Source of the DNA: Cupriavidus sp. IDO
GTDB taxonomy: Bacteria; Pseudomonadota; Gammaproteobacteria; Burkholderiales; Burkholderiaceae
Direction: 5' to 3'
Length of the DNA stretch: 64,000 bases
Assembly: GCF_000812465.1 (NCBI RefSeq)
Contig: NZ_JWMA01000104.1
Span: 124,001 to 188,000 of the forward strand
Shown one piece after another: positions 18,779 to 26,455 of this stretch. Both the position numbers and the translations under genes were made by a program. Positions within the stretch are counted from its first letter, which is position 1; the number at the start of each line of letters is the position of its first letter. The notes under the pieces were generated by a model, which saw only the letters and a program-made list of their open reading frames with translations, did not search any database and was not told where the DNA came from.

Positions 18779-20041
18779 TCAGCGCCGCGCCGGCTGCAGC
18801 GATTGCCGGTCGAAGCCGGCCAGCTGCTTGTAGCGCAGCGCAATCGCTTCGAGCTCCGCATGCGGAATCACCTGGCCGATATCGGCGAAGCCCTGCGGCG
18901 CGCGTTCCTCGGCCAGCTGCATGACCTGCTCCGGCCCGTTCATGCGGTTGCGCAGCACGATGCCGGCGGTGCGCGGCAGGCGTTCGGCTTCGTACTCGCG
19001 CAGCGCGTAGGCGCTGTCGCGGGTGCCGAGCAGGCTGTCGACCAGGTAGCGCGCATCGAGGATGGCCTGCGCGCTGCCGTTGGAGCCGATCGGATACATC
19101 GGATGCGCGGCGTCGCCCAGCAGGGTCACCCGGTCGAAAGTCCAGCGCGGCAGCGGATCCTTGTCGACCAGCGGGAATTCGTAGATGGCTTCGGCGCCGT
19201 CGATCAGGCCCGGAATATCGATCCAGTCCCATTGCCAGCCGGCGAAGGCTTCGCGGAACACAGATTTGTCGACCTGGCGGTTCCAGTCGCTGCGCGGTGG
19301 CGTGTCGGACACATGGTCCGGCACGCGCAGCTCGGCGATCCAGTTGACCAGCGAGCGGCCTTGCCGGCGCAATGGCTCCGAGATCGGGTAGGCGACGAAT
19401 TTCTGGTCCTGGTGGCCGGCCATGAACATCGAGCGGCCGTCGAGGTAGGGCGGTGCTTCGGTGACAGCACGCCACAGCATGCGGCGCGAGAAGCGCGGCG
19501 CGTCGCCGCTCGGGTAGAAATGCCGGCGCACGGCCGAGTGGATGCCGTCGGCGCCGACCAGGATGTCGGCGCTGGCTTCCACCTCTGCCTGGTCGTGCCG
19601 GCGGCGAAGCCGGAAGGTGACCGGTTCGCCCGCGCGTGCGCCGGTGCCGAGCACCGTCTCGAACGCATGCCCGGTATGCACCCGGTCCGCGCCGAGCCGT
19701 TCCACCACGGTGCGGTGCAGCAGCATCTGGAATTCGCCGCGATGGATCGAGAACTGCGGCCAGTCATAGCCGGCGGCCAGGCCGCGCGGCTCGTGCCAGA
19801 TGCGCTGGCCCAGCTTGTTGTAGTAGGACAGTGATGAGGTTTCGACGGCGATCTCGGCCAGCGCATCGCGCAGCCCCAGCTCGTACAGTTCGCGCACGGC
19901 GTGCGGCAGCAGGTTGATGCCCACGCCCAGCGGGCGCAGCGATTCGCTGGCTTCCCAGATTTCGGTTTCGATGCCGTGACGGTGGCACAGCAGCGCCAGC
20001 GTCAGGCCGCCGATGCCGCCGCCGGCGATTGCGATCTTCAT
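18779..20041 (-). CDS. FAD-dependent monooxygenase (PhzS-like flavin-dependent oxidoreductase)
   Basis: A 420-residue group A flavoprotein hydroxylase. GGGIGG at 8-13 begins the FAD-binding fold, the DG motif appears in VGADGIHSAVRRHF, and GDAAHPMYPIGSNG near 300 binds the flavin phosphate. The MYPIGSNG variant is typical of the PhzS-like subgroup rather than the salicylate or 4-hydroxybenzoate hydroxylases. It would hydroxylate an aromatic or heteroaromatic compound using NAD(P)H and oxygen. It is the first gene of a three-gene unit with a binding protein and a MarR regulator. The substrate is unknown and phenazine genes are absent here. Confidence 0.87.
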   Translation of the reverse strand: MKIAIAGGGIGGLTLALLCHRHGIETEIWEASESLRPLGVGINLLPHAVRELYELGLRDALAEIAVETSSLSYYNKLGQRIWHEPRGLAAGYDWPQFSIHRGEFQMLLHRTVVERLGADRVHTGHAFETVLGTGARAGEPVTFRLRRRHDQAEVEASADILVGADGIHSAVRRHFYPSGDAPRFSRRMLWRAVTEAPPYLDGRSMFMAGHQDQKFVAYPISEPLRRQGRSLVNWIAELRVPDHVSDTPPRSDWNRQVDKSVFREAFAGWQWDWIDIPGLIDGAEAIYEFPLVDKDPLPRWTFDRVTLLGDAAHPMYPIGSNGSAQAILDARYLVDSLLGTRDSAYALREYEAERLPRTAGIVLRNRMNGPEQVMQLAEERAPQGFADIGQVIPHAELEAIALRYKQLAGFDRQSLQPARR

Positions 20042-20197
20042 GTGGTCTCCCCCAGTCTTGCGGGACGCACCTGCGCGCCGCCTGCCGGTCGAATCGGAAT
20101 TTGTTATTGAGTATAACAATCCGTTCCGGCGCGGCAAGGCGCGAAGACGTCGGGAAAAACCCGCGGCCGTTGGTGGCCGCGTGGTGTACGGGGCGCG

Positions 20198-20653
20198 TCA
20201 GCCGAGCGCGGTGCCGCTCTCTGGCTTGGTCCCGGCCTTGAGCGCAGGGATGGGGAAGACGATGTCGTAGAGCCAGTTGTAGATCAGCGCATAGACCATG
20301 TAGAAGCCGGCCACGGCGATATCCATGATCAGGGCGTCGAGCAGGCTGATATCGAGGTACCACGCCACCGACGGCAGGAAGACGATCAGCAGCCCCAGTT
20401 CGAACAGGATGGCGTGCAGCACGCGCACGAAGACCGATTTGCGCAGCTGGCCGGTAAACCGGAGCATGGCCTTGTCGAACATCACGTTGTACACGTAGTT
20501 CCAGCCGGCGGCGATCAGCGAGGCGACCGCGCCGATCAGGCCCATCTGGTGCAGCTCGTAGCCGAATACCCAGCTCGCGAGCGGGGCGAAGGCCAGCAGC
20601 CCGATCACTTCAAAGCCGACGGCGTGGCGGATACGGTCCCGGGTGTTGCGCAT
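20198..20653 (-). CDS. PACE-family (AceI-like) multidrug efflux transporter
   Basis: A 151-residue, four-helix inner-membrane protein of the proteobacterial antimicrobial compound efflux family. It consists of two tandem bacterial transmembrane-pair domains: the first with RHAVGFEVIGLLAFAPLASW and WNYVYNVMFDKA, the second with RVLHAILFELGLLIVFLPSV and IYNWLYDIVFP. The duplicated acidic/aromatic pattern (E in the first helix of each pair, W/YNYVYD) is diagnostic. Family members export chlorhexidine, acriflavine or polyamines. GGAGAATCC precedes the ATG. It is divergent from a LysR gene across a 126-base region with a strong dyad, the usual arrangement for PACE genes. Confidence 0.92.
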   Translation of the reverse strand: MRNTRDRIRHAVGFEVIGLLAFAPLASWVFGYELHQMGLIGAVASLIAAGWNYVYNVMFDKAMLRFTGQLRKSVFVRVLHAILFELGLLIVFLPSVAWYLDISLLDALIMDIAVAGFYMVYALIYNWLYDIVFPIPALKAGTKPESGTALG

Positions 20654-20705
20654 TGGATTCTCCTGCTTGATTGCCCTTGGGGGCACGGCAAAACGATGGG
20701 ACCGA

Positions 20706-20761
20706 GTCTATCTGGTTTGCAGGGATTGCCAAGTTAGGTAGTATCGCCAAAACAGATAGAC
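20706..20761. promoter_or_regulatory. Long-spaced inverted repeat in the PACE/LysR divergent promoter
   Basis: GTCTATCTGGTTT (20706-20718) and AAAACAGATAGAC (20749-20761) are 13-base inverted arms with one mismatch, centred 43 bases apart, which is about four helical turns. This is the kind of double-site layout expected for a tetrameric LysR-type regulator binding between divergent genes. It overlaps the likely -35/-10 region of both genes. Confidence 0.65.
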
Positions 20762-20779
20762 GAAAGGGCCAGACCAATC

Positions 20780-21679
20780 ATGAGTCTCTCTCTGGAACAA
20801 CTGCAGGCCTTCGTCGCCGCCGCTGAGACGGGCTCCTTTTCGGCGGCGGCGCGCCGGCTGGGCAAGGCGCAATCGGTCGTCAGCGCGGCCGTGGCCAACC
20901 TGGAAATCGATCTCGGCAACGCGCTGTTCGACCGCTCCGGCCGCTACCCAGTCCCGACTGCGGCCGGCGAGCGCCTGCTGGCGGAAGCGCGCGTGATCCT
21001 GGAGCGCTGCGAGCACTTCCGCGGCGTGGCCAAGAGCCTGGGCGAGGGCGTCGAAACCCGGCTGGTGCTGGCCGTGGACGAGCTTTACCCCGAGGAAACG
21101 CTCGGCATGCTGCTGGAGGAGTTCTCCAGCCGCTTCCCCGCGGTGGAGCTGGAGCTGCTGTTCCCGCTGATGGAGGACGTGAGCCGGCTGGTGCTCGAGG
21201 GCGGAGCGGATCTCGGCATCATGTGGCGGCAGGAGGTGTTGCCGCCCGAGCTGGCCTTCCACGCGCTCGGCTGGGTGCCGATGCAGATCCTGTGCGCGCC
21301 CGACCATCCGCTGGCCGCGCAGCGGGTGGACTGGGAAGAGCTCAAGCGCTATCGCCAGCTGATGGTGGCGACCCGCACCGACAGCGAGGAGAAGATGCGC
21401 CTGCGCGTGGCGGCCGACGTCTGGTGGGTGGAAAGCCAGTGGGTCATCGTCGAGCTGATCAAGCGCAGGCTCGGCTGGGCCTTCGTGCCCTGGCACGTGG
21501 TGGCGAATTCGCCGGCGGCCGCGCAACTGGTGTCGCCGCCGCTGGCGTTCCAGGACCAGGACTGGCCGGTGGCGATGGAAATCGTCTGGCACAAGCAGCG
21601 GCCGCTCGGCAAGGCCGCCACCTGGCTGCGCGAGCGCATCCGCAGCCAGCCGCTGCCGCGGGCGCCTGCGGCGTCCTAG
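20780..21679 (+). CDS. LysR-type transcriptional regulator, probable regulator of the PACE pump
   Basis: A 299-residue LysR protein. The winged helix-turn-helix is at residues 1-60 (LEQLQAFVAAAETGSFSAAA...VVSAAVANLE), followed by the effector-binding domain from about 90 (RLVLAVDELYPEETLGMLLE). The DNA-binding segment SFSAAARRLGKAQSVVSAAV is standard. It is divergent from the PACE gene with a shared dyad, so it most likely controls that pump and itself. It ends exactly one base before the stop codon of the convergent outer-membrane efflux gene; the two stop codons abut (TAG then CTA). Confidence 0.92.
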   Translation: MSLSLEQLQAFVAAAETGSFSAAARRLGKAQSVVSAAVANLEIDLGNALFDRSGRYPVPTAAGERLLAEARVILERCEHFRGVAKSLGEGVETRLVLAVDELYPEETLGMLLEEFSSRFPAVELELLFPLMEDVSRLVLEGGADLGIMWRQEVLPPELAFHALGWVPMQILCAPDHPLAAQRVDWEELKRYRQLMVATRTDSEEKMRLRVAADVWWVESQWVIVELIKRRLGWAFVPWHVVANSPAAAQLVSPPLAFQDQDWPVAMEIVWHKQRPLGKAATWLRERIRSQPLPRAPAAS

Positions 21680-23143
21680 CTACCGCTGCCCCAGCGTATC
21701 CCCGCCCTCCGGCGTCAGTGGACCCGGATGCCATCCGCCGCCCAGCGCCTTCACCAGCACCACGCTGGCCGTGTACTGCCGGCCGGTGATGGTCAGCGCC
21801 GTGCGTTCTGCCGTGTACGCCGTGGTTTGTGCGACCAGCACGTCGAGCAGGCTGGCCGTGCCGGCGCGATAGCGGTTGTTGACCAGCGCGAGCGCGTCGC
21901 GCGCCGAACGCAGCGCGTCGTTCTGCACCGTGGCTTCCTGCTCCAGCAGCCGTTGCGAAGCGAGGTTGTCTTCGACTTCCTGGAAGGCCGTCAGCACGGT
22001 CTGCCGGTAGCTGGCCACGGTCTCGTCGTAGGCTGCCACCGCCTGTGCCTTGACTGCGCTGCGCAGGCCGCCGTCGAACAGCGTGCCGGCCAGGCTGCCG
22101 CCGATCGACCAGATGCGGTCCGGCAGCGATATCCAGCGCGCCAGCGTACTGGCGGTCAGGCCACCGCTGGCTGACAGCGACAGGGTGGGGTAGTAGGCCG
22201 CCTGCGCCACGCCGATCTGCGCGTTGGCCGCCGCCATGCGGCGCTCGGCGGCACCGATATCGGGACGGCGCTCGAGCAGTTGCGACGGCACCGCCACCGG
22301 CACGCGCGGCAGCGTGTTGGTGAATTCCGTCTCGCCGAGCGCGACTTCGGCCGGCGGCTTGCCGATCAGGATGGCAATGGCATGCTCAAGCTGCGAGCGC
22401 GTGATCTGGATATCGATCTGCTGCGCCTGCGCGCTCTTGAGCTGCGTTTCGGACTGCAGCACGTCGGAGCGTTGCGCGGTGCCTGCCTTGTACTGGTTCT
22501 GCACCAGTTGCAGGGACCTGGCATAGTCGGCCACCGTGCGATCGAGCAGCGCCTTCTGTGCATCGGCGATGCGCAGCAGGAAATAGCTCTGCGCCAGCGT
22601 GGATTGGGTCGACAGCAGTGTCGACGCCAGGTCGGCCTGGCTGGCTTGTGCGCTCGCTTCGCTGCTTTCGACCTGGCGGCGGACGCGGCCCCACACGTCG
22701 ATTTCCCAGCTGGCAGACAGCGTGGCGCTCTGTCCGTTGAGCGTATTGCCGCTGGCGCCGCGTGCGCGTGACACGCCGGCCTGTGCGTCGAGCGTCGGGA
22801 AGAAGCCGGCACGCGCAGCCTGCAGCGATGCCAGCGCCTGCCGGTAGCGCGCTTCAGCCGCCTTGATGTTCTGGTTGGAGACCTGCACCTGCGACATCAG
22901 CGCGTCGAGCTGGCTGTCGCCGAACAGTTGCCACCACTGCGCGCGCGCGTTGGCGTCCTGCGGCTCGGCGGTCTTCCACTCGCCGGTCCAGGCCTCGGCG
23001 TCGGCAGGGGCTTCCTTGAAGGTGGCCGAGACCGGCGCGTCGGGCCGCTTGTAGTCGGGGCCGACCGCGCAGCCGGCGAGCAGCAGCGCGCACGCCAGCG
23101 GGATCGGTGCGCCCAGGGTAAGGAGTCGGGAGAAAGCGTTCAT
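21680..23143 (-). CDS. RND efflux system outer-membrane lipoprotein (NodT/OprM family)
   Basis: TolC-fold outer-membrane channel of the tripartite pump encoded upstream. The 487-residue precursor has a lipoprotein signal with lipobox LLAGC, lipidated Cys25, followed by AVGPDYKRPD, the common N-terminus of NodT-family factors. Two OEP repeats cover about 70-270 and 285-475. Residues VARWWQLFGDSQLDAL-like near 70-85 and YYPTLSLSASGG near 315 are typical. It is the last gene of the order mdtA-mdtB-mdtC-omf, nine bases after mdtC, so the operon carries its own outer-membrane exit duct. Confidence 0.93.
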   Translation of the reverse strand: MNAFSRLLTLGAPIPLACALLLAGCAVGPDYKRPDAPVSATFKEAPADAEAWTGEWKTAEPQDANARAQWWQLFGDSQLDALMSQVQVSNQNIKAAEARYRQALASLQAARAGFFPTLDAQAGVSRARGASGNTLNGQSATLSASWEIDVWGRVRRQVESSEASAQASQADLASTLLSTQSTLAQSYFLLRIADAQKALLDRTVADYARSLQLVQNQYKAGTAQRSDVLQSETQLKSAQAQQIDIQITRSQLEHAIAILIGKPPAEVALGETEFTNTLPRVPVAVPSQLLERRPDIGAAERRMAAANAQIGVAQAAYYPTLSLSASGGLTASTLARWISLPDRIWSIGGSLAGTLFDGGLRSAVKAQAVAAYDETVASYRQTVLTAFQEVEDNLASQRLLEQEATVQNDALRSARDALALVNNRYRAGTASLLDVLVAQTTAYTAERTALTITGRQYTASVVLVKALGGGWHPGPLTPEGGDTLGQR

Positions 23144-23152
23144 GGTCGTGTA

Positions 23153-26100
23153 TCAGGATTCTAGGCCGCTCGCTGTCTGGCCGGGCGCGCCGCGGCGGCG
23201 CTGGCGCCATGCCTTGACCTTCAGGCGCCAGCGGTCCAGCGTCAGGTAGACCACCGGTGTGGTGTACAGGGTCAGCAGCTGGCTTACCGCCAGGCCGCCG
23301 ACGATCGAAATGCCCAGCGGCGCGCGCAGCTCCGCGCCGTCGCCATGGCCGATGGCCAGCGGCACCGCGCCCAGCAGCGCAGCCATGGTCGTCATCAGGA
23401 TCGGGCGGAAGCGCAGCAGGCAGGCGCGGTGGATCGCATCACGCGGCGAGAGGCCCTCGCGCCGTTCGGCGTCGATGGCGAAGTCGATCATCATGATCGC
23501 GTTCTTCTTTACGATGCCGATCAGCAGGATCACGCCGATCAGCGCAATGATGCTGAAATCGGTCTTCGTGGCCAGCAGTGCCAGCAGCGCGCCGACGCCG
23601 GCGGAGGGAAGCGTCGACAGGATCGTCAGCGGGTGCACATAGCTCTCATACAGCACGCCCAGCACGATGTAGATCGTGATCAGCGCCGCCAGGATCAGGA
23701 TCGGCTGGCTCTTGAGCGAATCCTGGAACGCCTTGGCGCCGCCCTGGAAATTGGCCTGGAGCGTCTCCGGCACGCCGATGCGCGCCATCTCCGCCTTGAC
23801 CGCATCGGTCGCCTGCGACAGCGAATAGCCCTCGGCCAGGTTGAACGAAATGGTCGACGCCGCGAACTGCCCCTGGTGGTTGACGCCCAGCGGCGTGCTG
23901 GTCGGCACCACCTTCGCAAAGGCCGACAGCGGCACGCGGCGGCCGTTGCCGGTGACCACGTAGATATCCTGCAGCGCGTGCGGCCCCTGCAGGTATTCCG
24001 GGCTCAGCTCCATCACCACGCGGTACTGGTTGAGCGGATGGTAGATGGTGGACACCAGCCGCTGGCCGAAGGCATCGTTGAGCACCGCATCGATCTGCTG
24101 CGCGGTGACACCCAGCTTCGACGCCGTATCGCGGTCGATGATGACCGAGGTCTGCAGGCCCTTGTCGTTGGTGTCGGTATCGACGTCCTCCAGCCCCTTC
24201 AGGTTGGAAATTGCGGCCCGTACCTTGGGCTCCCACTCGCGCAACACATTGAGGTCATCGGACTGCAGCGTGAACTGGTACTGCGAGCTGCTCTGGCGGC
24301 CGCCCACGCGGATGTCCTGCACCGATTGCAGGAACAGGCTCGCACCGGGTTCCTTGGCCAGCTTCACGCGCAGCCGCGCGATGATGGCGTCGGCCGTCTC
24401 CTTGCGCTCCGTCAGCGGCTTGAGCGTGACGAACATCTGCCCGGTATTGCGCTGCGAGCCACCGGTGAATCCGGTGACATTGACCACGGCCGGATCGGAC
24501 TGGACGATCTTGATAAAACTGTCGAGCTTGCCGCGCATGGCCTGGAACGAGGTCGCCTGGTCGGCGCGGATAAAGCCGATCAGTCGCCCGGTGTCCTGCT
24601 GCGGGAAGAAGCCCTTGGGCACGATCACGTACAGCCAGACGTTGAGTGCGATGGTGGCCAGCAGCACCAGCCACACCACCGCGCTGTAGCGAAGCGCCAC
24701 ATCCAGCGTGCGGGCATAGCCGTCGTGCAGCCGTTTGAAGACGCGTTCGCTGGCGCGGAAAAAGCGGCTTTCCTTCTCGGGCTCGATGGGGCGCAGCAAG
24801 CGTGCGCACATCATCGGCGTGGTGGTCAGCGACACTACCAGCGAGACCAGGATGGCTACCGACAGCGTGATCGCAAACTCCTGGAACAGGCGTCCCACGA
24901 TGCCACCCATCATCAGCAGCGGGATGAACACGGCAATCAGCGACAGGCTCATCGACAGCACCGTGAAGCCCACTTCACGCGCCCCGCGCAGCGCGGCCGC
25001 GAGCGGCTTCATGCCTTCCTCGATATGGCGCGAGATGTTTTCGAGCACCACGATGGCATCGTCCACCACGAAGCCGGTGGCGATGGTCAGCGCCATCAGC
25101 GACAGGTTGTTCAGCGAGAACCCCGCCAGGTACATCACCGAGAACGTGCCGATCAGCGAAACCGGCACCGCCACGCTGGGGATGAAGGTGGCGCGCACGT
25201 TGCGCAGGAACAGGAACACCACCATGATCACCAGCGCCACCGAGATCATCAGCGTGTGCTCGACTTCACGCAGCGAGGCCCGGATGGTGGGCGTGCGGTC
25301 CATCATCACGTCCATCGAAATGGTGGCCGGAATCATCTTCTGCAGATTCGGCAGCATCTCGTTGACGCGGTCGACCGTCTCGATGATGTTGGCGCCGGGC
25401 GAGCGGTTGAGCACCAGCAGGACCGACGGCTTGCCATTGGCGGAACCGGCGTTGCGGATGTCCTGCACCGAATCGATCACGTTGGCCACATCCGACAGAC
25501 GCACCGGCACGGCAAACGAGCCGGGTCCGGTGGTAGCGCCCTTGCCGCCGGTCGCGCCGCTGGTGATCGTGGTGGTGCCGCTGCTGGTGGTGAGCGTGGT
25601 CACCGTCACGCCGTTGACGACCTTGGTGGTGACGCCGCCGCTGGCGGTGGCGTTCGCCGTGCTGGCGATCAGCGCACCCGCGGAGGCCGACGAGAATGTG
25701 CCCGGCGTAGCGTAGCGGATGATCAGCGGCATGTAGTCCTCCGCCTTCATCGCCTGGTCGTTGGCGTAGACCTGCCAGTTATTGGTGTTGTTCTCCAGCG
25801 TGCCCAGCGGCCGGTTGGCGTTGGTCGCGCTGATGGTGTTTCGCACGTCTTCCAGTGAGACGCCGTACTTGTTGAGCGCCGTCGGGTTCAGCTCCACCCG
25901 CACCGCCGGCAGCGATGCGCCGCCGATGGTGACCTGGCCCACGCCTTCCACCTGTGACAGCTTCTGCGCGAGGATGGTCGAGGCCGCGTCATAGAGCTGG
26001 CCGCGCGTCATGGTCGGCGAAGTCAGCCCGATGATCATGATCGGCGCATCGGCCGGGTTGACCTTGCGATAGGTCGGGTTGCTGGGCAGGCTGGTGGGCA

Positions 26101-26455
26101 GCGTGGCGCGCGAGGCGTTGATGGCCGCCTGCACGTCGCGCGCCGCACCGTCGATATTGCGCGACAGGTCGAACTGCAGCGTGACGCGCGTCGAGCCCAG
26201 CGAGCTGCTGGAGGTGATTTCCGTCACGCCGGCAATGGTGCCGAGCGCGCGCTCCAGCGGCGTGGCCACGGTGGCGGCCATGGTTTCCGGGCTGGCGCCG
26301 GGCAGCGAAGCCGATACCGAGATGGTCGGGAAGTCCACCTGCGGCAGCGGCGAGACCGGCAGCAGGCGCAGCGCGGCCAGGCCCGCCAGCAGGATGCCGA
26401 TGGTCAGCAGCGCGGTCGCGACCGGCCGGTGGATGAAGGCGGCGGAGAGGTTCAT
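23153..26455 (-). CDS. mdtC: RND multidrug efflux transporter subunit, MdtC/MuxC-like, with unusual insertion
   Basis: A 1100-residue inner-membrane proton/drug antiporter of the hydrophobe/amphiphile RND family, partner of the MdtB-like protein (MdtBC/MuxBC heterotrimer type). The N-terminus MNLSAAFIHRPVATALLTIG is typical, twelve membrane helices are expected, and TM4 carries GFVVDDAIVVLENI with the proton-relay aspartates. Compared with its relatives (about 1025-1050 residues) there is an extra Ser/Thr/Gly/Ala-rich stretch at roughly 251-313, within the porter domain just before VRLSDVANVIDSVQDIRNAG. The stop of mdtB overlaps this start by four bases. Confidence 0.93.
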   Translation of the reverse strand: MNLSAAFIHRPVATALLTIGILLAGLAALRLLPVSPLPQVDFPTISVSASLPGASPETMAATVATPLERALGTIAGVTEITSSSSLGSTRVTLQFDLSRNIDGAARDVQAAINASRATLPTSLPSNPTYRKVNPADAPIMIIGLTSPTMTRGQLYDAASTILAQKLSQVEGVGQVTIGGASLPAVRVELNPTALNKYGVSLEDVRNTISATNANRPLGTLENNTNNWQVYANDQAMKAEDYMPLIIRYATPGTFSSASAGALIASTANATASGGVTTKVVNGVTVTTLTTSSGTTTITSGATGGKGATTGPGSFAVPVRLSDVANVIDSVQDIRNAGSANGKPSVLLVLNRSPGANIIETVDRVNEMLPNLQKMIPATISMDVMMDRTPTIRASLREVEHTLMISVALVIMVVFLFLRNVRATFIPSVAVPVSLIGTFSVMYLAGFSLNNLSLMALTIATGFVVDDAIVVLENISRHIEEGMKPLAAALRGAREVGFTVLSMSLSLIAVFIPLLMMGGIVGRLFQEFAITLSVAILVSLVVSLTTTPMMCARLLRPIEPEKESRFFRASERVFKRLHDGYARTLDVALRYSAVVWLVLLATIALNVWLYVIVPKGFFPQQDTGRLIGFIRADQATSFQAMRGKLDSFIKIVQSDPAVVNVTGFTGGSQRNTGQMFVTLKPLTERKETADAIIARLRVKLAKEPGASLFLQSVQDIRVGGRQSSSQYQFTLQSDDLNVLREWEPKVRAAISNLKGLEDVDTDTNDKGLQTSVIIDRDTASKLGVTAQQIDAVLNDAFGQRLVSTIYHPLNQYRVVMELSPEYLQGPHALQDIYVVTGNGRRVPLSAFAKVVPTSTPLGVNHQGQFAASTISFNLAEGYSLSQATDAVKAEMARIGVPETLQANFQGGAKAFQDSLKSQPILILAALITIYIVLGVLYESYVHPLTILSTLPSAGVGALLALLATKTDFSIIALIGVILLIGIVKKNAIMMIDFAIDAERREGLSPRDAIHRACLLRFRPILMTTMAALLGAVPLAIGHGDGAELRAPLGISIVGGLAVSQLLTLYTTPVVYLTLDRWRLKVKAWRQRRRGAPGQTASGLES

